NCBI GenBank assembly: GCA_937911855.1
Contig: CALDPK010000132.1
Coordinates: 1 to 6,720, forward strand
DNA from: an uncultured Trueperaceae bacterium
GTDB lineage: Bacteria > Deinococcota > Deinococci > Deinococcales > Trueperaceae
DNA: 6,720 bases
Direction of reading: 5' to 3'
The notes under the pieces were generated by a model. It searched no databases. It saw nothing but the letters and a program-made list of their open reading frames with translations, and had not been told where the DNA came from. Of this stretch, positions 1-4,842 are shown in pieces. Both the position numbers and the translations under genes were made by a program. Numbering within the stretch: position 1 is the stretch's first letter; each line of letters opens with the position of its first letter.

Positions 1-1
1 C

Positions 2-82
2 GAGCCCTGCGTCGCCTATCTCGGCGAGGGCGGCGCCGGGCACTTCGTCAAGCTCGTCCACAACGGGATCGAGTTCGGCATG
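2..82 (+). other. 6-phosphogluconate dehydrogenase active-site segment (fragment)
   Basis: The 27 residues encoded here, from EPCV through GAGHFVK to HNGIEFGM, match the hallmark of 6-phosphogluconate dehydrogenases. They contain the lysine of GHFVK (catalytic in that family) and the HNGIE substrate-binding stretch. In true Gnd proteins this motif is followed by MQ and a long helical domain; here, right after GM, the sequence changes to something unrelated. The N-terminal NADP-binding half, if present, would lie outside the window. Confidence 0.75.
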
Positions 83-889
83 CTGCCGGGCTACACCCGA
101 CCGCTGTCGTTCTTCCTCAACCCCGACCGTTTGAGGTTCCCTCCGCGCGGTCTTGCGGGCGGGCACGATGGCCCACTGACCGATATTCGCCTTAACGGCC
201 AGCGCCTGGGGCCCGACGAGATTGGCTCCGGGCAGGTCACCCTGCGCCGGCCGGAAGACCGGTTCGAGCGCAAGGGCGCCCGGTTCCACGCCCGGCTGCG
301 CGAGGCCTGCGAGGCGCATGATGCGGGCTACTATCCCCGCTTTCGCGACTGGGCGGATGAGTATTTCATGATCCGCCACCGAGGCGAAGCCCGCGGCGTC
401 GGCGGCATCTTCTATGACTATCTGGACAAGGACTGGGAAAAGAACTTCGCCTTCACCCGCGACGTCGGCCTCGCCTTCCTGGACGTCTTCCCGCGCCTGG
501 TGCGGCGGCACATGCAGCCGCTGCCGCGCGACGAGAAAGCGACGCGCCGGTTCATTCACAGGTACGGCGAGCTGCTGCCGGATCTGCTTAGCCTGATGGT
601 CGCTGACCGTGAAGCTGCGCGCGGCAGACTGGCCAGTGACGCTTCCCGCCGGAACTACCGGGAGGCGATAGGCCGGGTGCTGCACGTGCTGGACGAGCAG
701 CCGGCCGAGCCGTGCGTCCCGCTCCTTAGCGGCAGCGAACTGATGGAGCTGCTTGACCTGAAGCCCGGACCGCAGGTCGGTCAGGCTGTCAGGTACCTGG
801 CGGAACTGCAGGCTGTCGGCGACGCCACCACTGTCGAGGAAGCCGAACTGCACCTGCGCGAGTACGCACGGGTGCAGTTCGGGGACTGA
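2..889 (+). CDS. Mosaic ORF, 5'-partial: 6PGDH + hydantoinase B-like + HemF + CCA-transferase pieces
   Basis: One frame is open from base 2 to the TGA at 887-889, so the true start lies left of the window; the first ATG inside is at 80. Reading along, the protein resembles four unrelated families in turn. They are the active-site segment of 6-phosphogluconate dehydrogenase, a stretch like the C-terminus of N-methylhydantoinase B, the HRGE-containing region of aerobic coproporphyrinogen oxidase, and the C-terminal domain of a CCA-adding/poly(A) polymerase-type enzyme. Every piece is shorter than its parent family's catalytic unit and none looks complete. No function can be assigned to the whole. 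All pieces are in the same strand and frame with no stop, which is more than random joining would readily give, yet an assembly chimera or decaying pseudogene remains possible. The open frame and the stop are seen directly; family calls come from recognised motifs; the mosaic nature is inference. Confidence 0.7.
   Translation, partial: EPCVAYLGEGGAGHFVKLVHNGIEFGMLPGYTRPLSFFLNPDRLRFPPRGLAGGHDGPLTDIRLNGQRLGPDEIGSGQVTLRRPEDRFERKGARFHARLREACEAHDAGYYPRFRDWADEYFMIRHRGEARGVGGIFYDYLDKDWEKNFAFTRDVGLAFLDVFPRLVRRHMQPLPRDEKATRRFIHRYGELLPDLLSLMVADREAARGRLASDASRRNYREAIGRVLHVLDEQPAEPCVPLLSGSELMELLDLKPGPQVGQAVRYLAELQAVGDATTVEEAELHLREYARVQFGD
98..214 (+). other. Hydantoinase B / 5-oxoprolinase-like C-terminal stretch (fragment)
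   Basis: About 39 residues resemble the C-terminal part of HyuB-family proteins. A DR.R.PP.GL.GG block is followed by a hydrophilic run and an LNG motif. In HyuB this precedes a GGGG-rich end, which is absent here. This is the weakest of the four family calls because only one motif supports it. Bases 215-256 that follow are not assignable to either neighbour. Confidence 0.5.
257..514 (+). other. Coproporphyrinogen III oxidase (HemF) central fragment
   Basis: About 86 residues align by eye with aerobic coproporphyrinogen oxidase downstream of its DLTPYY region: FH..L..AC..HD, YYPRF..W.DEYF, then RHRGEARGVGGIF and a FAF..DVG.AFLDV helix. The conserved HRGE histidine is kept. The usual FFDDL is FYDYL here, so the second aspartate of the pair is lost. 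The N-terminal half of HemF, with the other conserved histidines, and the C-terminal end are missing. The piece is therefore very unlikely to be an active oxidase. Confidence 0.75.
518..886 (+). other. C-terminal domain of CCA-adding / poly(A) polymerase-type nucleotidyltransferase (fragment)
   Basis: About 123 residues match the tail that follows the HD domain of bacterial tRNA nucleotidyltransferases. An ELLPDLL..M.ADREAARG helix comes first, then the signature PLLSGSELMELL.LKPGPQVG, then a helix with TVEEAE. This tail binds the tRNA body in the family. The nucleotidyltransferase head, with its GGxVRD motif and catalytic aspartates, is absent, and so is the HD motif itself. Unlike the other pieces, this one runs to its family's natural C-terminus, so the mosaic ends where a real CCA enzyme would end. 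Confidence 0.75.
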
Positions 890-898
890 CTTTTTTTT
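875..898 (+). terminator. Possible weak intrinsic terminator after the mosaic ORF
   Basis: A run of eight T (891-898) directly follows the TGA stop. It is preceded by a short CAGT/ACTG stem (875-878 with 885-888) around a six-base loop. The stem is only 4 bp and overlaps the end of the coding region, so this is a poor terminator on its own. The T tract is nevertheless conspicuous in such GC-rich DNA and would serve only plus-strand transcription. Confidence 0.25.
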
Positions 899-907
899 GT
901 GTGAAGG

Positions 908-1390
908 TTATTCGCTGGGGAGCTGGTCCAGCAGGCTGGCCATCTCGATGGCCGTCGCCGCGGCAGAAGAGCCGGTGTTGCCGGCCTTGGAGCCCGCCCG
1001 TTCGATCGCCTGTTCCAGCGTGTCAGTGGTCAGCACGCCGAAGGCAACGGGGATGCCGGAGTCCAGGCTGACGCGGTTCACTCCGGAAGCAACCATCGAG
1101 CAGACGTAATCGTAATGGCTGGTTGCGCCGCGGATCACGGCGCCAAGGGTGATTATCGCGTGGTAGCGGTCACTGTCAGCGAGGGCCTGGGCGGCCAGGG
1201 GGATCTCCACTGCGCCGGGTACCCAGGTGACGTCGACAGCTTCTTCCAGGACGCCGTGCCTGCGCAGCGTATCGAGTGCGCCGTCCAGCAGCCTCTGGGT
1301 TATGAAGTCGTTGAAGCGGCTGACGACGATGCCGAACCGGTAAGGTTCACCGCTCAGCCTGCCGCTGTAAACGGTCACTGATTCGCTCAC
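908..1390 (-). CDS. ribH: 6,7-dimethyl-8-ribityllumazine synthase
   Basis: This cytoplasmic enzyme condenses 5-amino-6-ribitylamino-uracil with 3,4-dihydroxy-2-butanone-4-phosphate to lumazine, the penultimate step of riboflavin synthesis. It usually assembles as pentamers or a 60-subunit capsid. The 160 residues are the normal length. Visible motifs are SRFN (24-27), PGAVEIP (58-64), the LGAVIRGATSHYDYV block (82-96) with the catalytic histidine at 92, and the phosphate-binding GVLTTDT...ERAG.KAGN region (118-138). The start is GTG at 1388-1390. It overlaps the TGA of the upstream secreted-protein gene as GTGA, and no good Shine-Dalgarno is visible, so translation is probably coupled to that gene. 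No other riboflavin gene lies in the window, so the pathway must be encoded elsewhere. Confidence 0.95.
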   Translation of the reverse strand: MSESVTVYSGRLSGEPYRFGIVVSRFNDFITQRLLDGALDTLRRHGVLEEAVDVTWVPGAVEIPLAAQALADSDRYHAIITLGAVIRGATSHYDYVCSMVASGVNRVSLDSGIPVAFGVLTTDTLEQAIERAGSKAGNTGSSAAATAIEMASLLDQLPSE

Positions 1391-1995
1391 TCAGCCAGGA
1401 ACACGTCAAGAATGACGTCCTGGACGTTGGTGACGATCTCGTAGCGGGGTGGTGCGTTGTCGCCGGGGAAGCGCACGGTGAAGATGTTCCAGCCGGGCGT
1501 CAGGGTCAGGTCTGCCCCGGACGCGGTAAGGGTAGCTTCGCGGTCGACGTAAAGGATGTTGTAGAAGCCGATGGGGTCCTCGAGGCTCAAGAGGCCCAGG
1601 AACACGGAATCGGTCTGCCGGTCGAACGTGCCGTTGTCATTGGAATCGACGTACATGTTCATGCGGCCCAGCACGAAGTTGGTGTCTTCGGGGGAGATGC
1701 GGTACTCGTTCTGCAGGCCGGGCAGCAGGACTGCGCCGCTGCGGAACGGGATGAGGCCGTCGACATCCTGCACGTCGAGAGTCAGGCTGAACGTGTTGGC
1801 GATGTGATCGACCGTCACGAGTTCGCGGCCCCAGACGCCATCAGCATCCACCTGGAACACGGCTACGCGCGTGTTGTCAGGCAGGGGCTCTTCGCTCTGG
1901 ATGATGCCGGCCAGCGACACGCTGGTCTGGGCAGTGGCGAAACTCAGGAAACCGGCTATAAACAGCGCCTTCAATGTAATGAAGCGTTGGGTCAT
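1387..1995 (-). CDS. Secreted beta-sandwich-like protein of unknown function
   Basis: I do not recognise a named family. The 202-residue product begins with a positively charged start and a hydrophobic stretch (about 7-20) ending in an A-rich site near residues 20-23. That is a plausible Sec signal peptide, and without a lipobox cysteine it is probably soluble outside the membrane. The remainder is rich in alternating polar/hydrophobic strands, like transthyretin- or carboxypeptidase-regulatory-like sandwiches. A loop at 117-125 has a DxNxNGxxD spacing like a calcium-binding loop. I chose the ATG at 1993-1995 because GGAG lies nine bases upstream; an in-frame TTG at 2008-2010 lacks such support and overlaps the ribosome site. 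The stop overlaps the ribH start by four bases. Confidence 0.75.
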   Translation of the reverse strand: MTQRFITLKALFIAGFLSFATAQTSVSLAGIIQSEEPLPDNTRVAVFQVDADGVWGRELVTVDHIANTFSLTLDVQDVDGLIPFRSGAVLLPGLQNEYRISPEDTNFVLGRMNMYVDSNDNGTFDRQTDSVFLGLLSLEDPIGFYNILYVDREATLTASGADLTLTPGWNIFTVRFPGDNAPPRYEIVTNVQDVILDVFLAE

Positions 1996-2004
1996 GGTGT
2001 CATT

Positions 2005-2025
2005 CTCCAAACTCAGGCGAGCTTA
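2005..2025 (-). promoter_or_regulatory. Ribosome binding site (GGAG) and possible -10 box for the secreted-protein gene
   Basis: On the minus strand GGAG (2005-2008) stands nine bases before the ATG at 1995. TAAGCT (2020-2025) fits a TANNNT -10 box and would give a leader of roughly 18 bases. I see no convincing -35 element. The ribosome site is well supported; the -10 is a guess. Confidence 0.4.
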
Positions 2026-2047
2026 GCACGCCATACACGGCATTTTG

Positions 2048-2084
2048 GAGCCGCAATGATTAATGATTGTTTCATCTGCGGCTC
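2048..2084. repeat. Imperfect 12-bp inverted repeat between galE and the secreted-protein gene
   Basis: GAGCCGCA (2048-2055) pairs perfectly with TGCGGCTC (2077-2084). After a single bulged C the stem continues with ATGA (2056-2059) against TCAT (2072-2075), leaving a 12-base AT-rich loop. It lies 27 bases beyond the galE stop and about 22 bases upstream of the proposed -10 of the next gene. No T run follows it on either strand, so it is not a classical intrinsic terminator. It could end galE transcription weakly, stabilise the galE 3' end, or be an operator. Confidence 0.5.
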
Positions 2085-2110
2085 GCTGACTGCAGGCAGT
2101 GCTCCTATCA

Positions 2111-3094
2111 TCAGGGCGCATCATACCCATTGGGATGAGACACCTTGAAAAGCCAGGCCGCATTCACGGTGTCCTCGAGTCTGGTATGGCGCCGGTTCCA
2201 GCCAAGTTCCTCACTTATGCGCGCTGAATCAGCCACCAGCACAGCCGGGTCGCCCGGGCGCCTGGGGGCGATCTCCACGGGGATGTCCACGCCGGTGACC
2301 TGCGCGCACACGTCGATCACCTCGCGCACCGAGTAGCCCGTGCCGGAGCCCAGGTTGTAGGCATTGGCGGTGCCGGGCTGCAGCGCTTCAACTGCGAGCA
2401 GGTGTGCCCGCGCCAGGTCGCGCACGTCGATGTAGTCGCGGATGCAGGTGCCGTCCGGCGTGTCGTAATCAGTGCCGTAAATCTGTACCGAGTCGCGGTT
2501 GCCGGCCGCCACGTCCAGGACGATGGGGATCAGGTGGGTTTCGGGGTCGTGGTCCTCGCCCAGCTGCTCGCTGGCGCCAGCGGCGTTGAAGTAGCGCAGG
2601 GTGGTGTAACCCAGGCCTTTGGTCTCGCGGTACCAGTGCAGCAGCCGTTCGATGAGGTACTTGCTCTCGCCGTAAACGCTCTCGGGCCTGATGGGCGCGT
2701 CCTCGTCGATCGGTACGCGCTCCGGCGTGCCGAACAGCGCGGCGGTGGAGGAGAGTACGAACTTGTGCACACCTGAAGCGATCAGGCTTTTCAGGAGCAG
2801 CAGCGTTCCCATGGTGTTGTTCTCGAAGTAACGGGTCGGCTTCTGCATGCTTTCGCCCACCAGCGAGCTGGCAGCAAAGTGCAGCACCGCCTCCGGCTGG
2901 TGTTTCTGGAGGAGGTCGGTGACGAGCGCCTGGTTGGCGATGTCGCCCTGCACGAAGTCGGCACCATCAGGAACGGCTGCCCGGTGGCCCGTGGAGAGGT
3001 TGTCCAGGATGACCACCTCGTGGCCCTGCCGCAGCAGTTCTTCGCTGGTGATGCTGCCGATGTAGCCTGCGCCGCCGGTTACCAGAATGTTCAT
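2111..3094 (-). CDS. galE: UDP-glucose 4-epimerase
   Basis: This NAD-dependent extended short-chain dehydrogenase interconverts UDP-glucose and UDP-galactose. It feeds galactose use and surface polysaccharide synthesis in the cytoplasm. The 327 residues match the usual length. The Rossmann motif GGAGYIGS is at 7-14 and the catalytic trio is S116 or T117 with Y141 and K145 (YGESK). GalE hallmarks RYFNAAGA (167-174) and GTCIRDYIDVRDLA (215-228) follow, then RRPGDPA near 278. At the position of the E. coli sugar-pocket gate Tyr299, this protein appears to have Leu286. A non-tyrosine there is often linked to also accepting N-acetylated sugars, but this is only inferred. The ATG at 3092-3094 has no Shine-Dalgarno and lies seven bases after a TACACT box, suggesting a leaderless message. 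It is divergent from ilvE, and no other galactose gene is nearby. Confidence 0.93.
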   Translation of the reverse strand: MNILVTGGAGYIGSITSEELLRQGHEVVILDNLSTGHRAAVPDGADFVQGDIANQALVTDLLQKHQPEAVLHFAASSLVGESMQKPTRYFENNTMGTLLLLKSLIASGVHKFVLSSTAALFGTPERVPIDEDAPIRPESVYGESKYLIERLLHWYRETKGLGYTTLRYFNAAGASEQLGEDHDPETHLIPIVLDVAAGNRDSVQIYGTDYDTPDGTCIRDYIDVRDLARAHLLAVEALQPGTANAYNLGSGTGYSVREVIDVCAQVTGVDIPVEIAPRRPGDPAVLVADSARISEELGWNRRHTRLEDTVNAAWLFKVSHPNGYDAP

Positions 3095-3101
3095 GATTTT
3101 C

Positions 3102-3107
3102 AGTGTA
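3102..3107 (-). promoter_or_regulatory. Probable -10 box of a leaderless galE promoter
   Basis: On the minus strand TACACT lies seven bases before the galE ATG, with no purine-rich ribosome site between. This spacing puts the transcription start at or next to the A of the ATG, as in TANNNT-driven leaderless genes of Deinococcus. No clear -35 is seen. Confidence 0.5.
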
Positions 3108-3154
3108 GCGAGCGCCCATGAGATAAGCCGTGACGGACGCTCCCGTTCTGGATA

Positions 3155-3160
3155 TATGAT
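3155..3160 (+). promoter_or_regulatory. Probable -10 box of a leaderless ilvE promoter
   Basis: TATGAT (five of six matches to TATAAT) lies six bases before the ilvE ATG at 3167, so the start of transcription should fall on the start codon itself. There is no Shine-Dalgarno. A weak -35 candidate GTGACG (3130-3135) sits 19 bases upstream. The whole divergent region is only 72 bases, so the two promoters must share their upstream DNA. Confidence 0.55.
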
Positions 3161-3166
3161 GCGCGG

Positions 3167-4078
3167 ATGACAACCCAGATCTGGTTTGACGGCAAACTGG
3201 TCCCGGCAGAAGAGGCGAAAGTGTCAGTCCTGACGCACGCCCTGCACTACGGAACGAGTGTTTTCGAAGGCATCCGCGCGTACGCCACCGACCGGGGGCC
3301 GGCCGTGTTCCGCCTGCACGAGCACAGCCTGCGCCTGCTTGAGTCAGCCAAGATCATCGGGATGAAGGTTTCCCTGACCGCCGAAGAGATCGACGACGCA
3401 ATCATCCAGACGGTGAATGCCAACGGACTCGACAGCGCCTACATCCGGCCGCTCATCTGGTACGGCGAAAATTCGCTGGGCGTGAACCCCCGCGCCAACC
3501 CGCTGCATTTCATGGTGGCGACGTTGCCATGGGGCGCTTACCTGGGTGATGAGGCCGTCCGCAAGGGAGCCCGGCTGATGACCTCAAGCTGGCGCCGCAG
3601 TGCCCCGGACATCCTGCCGACCAAGGCCAAGGCGGGCGGCAACTACATAAACAGCGTCCTCGCCAACCAGGAAGCCGTGCAGAACGGTTATGACGAAGCG
3701 CTGCTGCTGGACCACCAGGGTTTCGTCGCCGAAGGTTCAGGCGAGAACGTGTTCATGATCCGCGAAGGCGTGCTCATGCCGATCGCCCACAGCGTGAACC
3801 TGCGCGGCATCACCCGTGACTCGGTCATTCAGCTGGCCAAGAGCATGGACATGCAGGTCCAGCCGACCATGGCCACCCGCGACGAGATCTACACCGCCGA
3901 TGAGGTGTTCATGACCGGCACTGCTGCCGAAGTCACCCCGATAGCTTCGCTGGACAACCGCGCCATCGGAACCGGTGCCGCCGGCGAGATAACCATGAAG
4001 ATCCGCGAGAAGTTCATGGAAGCAGCAACGGGCAAACTGCCCGAGTTCGGCCACTGGCTGACCTACACCCGCAGCTAG
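3167..4078 (+). CDS. ilvE: Branched-chain amino acid aminotransferase (class IV PLP)
   Basis: This cytoplasmic enzyme transfers the amino group between glutamate and the 2-oxo acids of valine, leucine and isoleucine, the last biosynthetic step and first catabolic step for these amino acids. The 303 residues match bacterial IlvE. Visible are GTSVFEGIRAY (29-39), the PLP lysine in KAKAGGNYINS (K155), the AEGSGEN block (188-194) with the conserved glutamate E189, GITRD (214-218), and EVFMTGTAAEVTPI (246-259), which binds the cofactor phosphate. These match IlvE rather than D-amino-acid transaminase or aminodeoxychorismate lyase. The start is fixed by the TATGAT box six bases upstream, and the product begins MTTQIWFDG as expected for the family. 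The TAG stop overlaps the stop of the convergent ABC permease gene. Confidence 0.94.
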   Translation: MTTQIWFDGKLVPAEEAKVSVLTHALHYGTSVFEGIRAYATDRGPAVFRLHEHSLRLLESAKIIGMKVSLTAEEIDDAIIQTVNANGLDSAYIRPLIWYGENSLGVNPRANPLHFMVATLPWGAYLGDEAVRKGARLMTSSWRRSAPDILPTKAKAGGNYINSVLANQEAVQNGYDEALLLDHQGFVAEGSGENVFMIREGVLMPIAHSVNLRGITRDSVIQLAKSMDMQVQPTMATRDEIYTADEVFMTGTAAEVTPIASLDNRAIGTGAAGEITMKIREKFMEAATGKLPEFGHWLTYTRS

Positions 4079-4842
4079 TACTTCCCGAGAACCCCGCTTC
4101 TCAGGGCGCGTTTCTCCAGCTGCAGGAAAACCAGCATGCCCGCGGCAAGCCAGACGGCGCCGTTCAGCGTGACGATCCACCAATCCTGGGTACTCACCTG
4201 GGCGAGCGTGATCTCGCCGATGGCGATGCTGCGGACCAGGTCGATTCCTTTCATGGCGGGCAGAAGCTCGAGGCCGGGAAAGATGCCCACCGGGGCGAAC
4301 GCCATCGCCATGAGGAAGAACTGGCCGATCTGCAGCAGTGAGCTTATCTGTTTCAGCACGAGTGCCAGTCCCGCGCCTACGAATCCCAGGCCCAGGACCG
4401 CGGCGATCGTGGGAACGCCCAGCAGCAGCGCGGCCGGCAGCGAGAACGCAAGCCATTGGCCGCTGGTCAACATGGCCGCGATCACGACCAGTATCACCAG
4501 GACCAGGTAGATGACGATGCTGCTCACGGCCCGTGCCAGCACGATGCGCCAGGCGGGCACGGGCGACATGTACAGCTGTTCCAGCGTGCCCCTTATGGCT
4601 TCGTTCGCGATCTCGGACGCCATGGTCATGAACGACAGGACGAGCAGCATCCAGAACGCATTGCTGACGATGACGTAGCGGATGTTGGCGTCAGCACTGC
4701 CCGGATCACCGACCGCCTGAATTCCGAGGAAGAGCAGCAGGAAGATCGCGTAGAAAGTCACGAACTCGCTGATGGTGTTCGGCAGGTAGCGGCGCATCTC
4801 GATCAGCTGCTTGGAGAAATTGACGCGCAGGACGTTAAGCAT
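4075..4842 (-). CDS. ABC-2 type transporter permease
   Basis: This is the integral membrane half of an ABC exporter; its partner is the ATPase encoded just upstream. The 255 residues show about six hydrophobic segments (roughly 22-41, 55-75, 105-125, 137-162, 172-190, 222-241). After the second comes the conserved EAIRGTLEQLYMSP stretch (81-94), which in the ABC-2/DrrB-like family is the coupling region facing the ATPase. The C-terminus is short and basic. The ATG at 4840-4842 lies inside the ATPase gene, whose TAA is at 4835-4837, an 8-base overlap. A strong GAGG (4849-4852) stands six bases before the ATG. The substrate cannot be read from sequence; drugs, lipids or polysaccharide precursors are typical of the family. 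Confidence 0.88.
   Translation of the reverse strand: MLNVLRVNFSKQLIEMRRYLPNTISEFVTFYAIFLLLFLGIQAVGDPGSADANIRYVIVSNAFWMLLVLSFMTMASEIANEAIRGTLEQLYMSPVPAWRIVLARAVSSIVIYLVLVILVVIAAMLTSGQWLAFSLPAALLLGVPTIAAVLGLGFVGAGLALVLKQISSLLQIGQFFLMAMAFAPVGIFPGLELLPAMKGIDLVRSIAIGEITLAQVSTQDWWIVTLNGAVWLAAGMLVFLQLEKRALRSGVLGKY

Noticed and set aside
1621..1647. EF-hand calcium site in the secreted protein
   Set aside because: The DxNxNGxxD loop fits the spacing, but the flanking helices of an EF-hand are not apparent and the protein is mostly strands; kept only as a possible calcium loop.
1996..2010. In-frame TTG start at 2008-2010 for the secreted protein
   Set aside because: It would place GGAG inside the coding region; the ATG at 1993-1995 has that GGAG at a normal spacing and gives a good signal peptide.
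2089..2100. Short palindrome ACTGC-AG-GCAGT just after galE as a terminator
   Set aside because: The stem is only 5 bp with a two-base loop, too tight to fold well, and no T run follows on the minus strand.
3737..4456. Long minus-strand frame (239 codons) across the ilvE end and the permease gene
   Set aside because: It is antisense to ilvE and out of frame within the permease gene, both confidently identified, and its protein is Arg/Gly/His-rich without any family motif.
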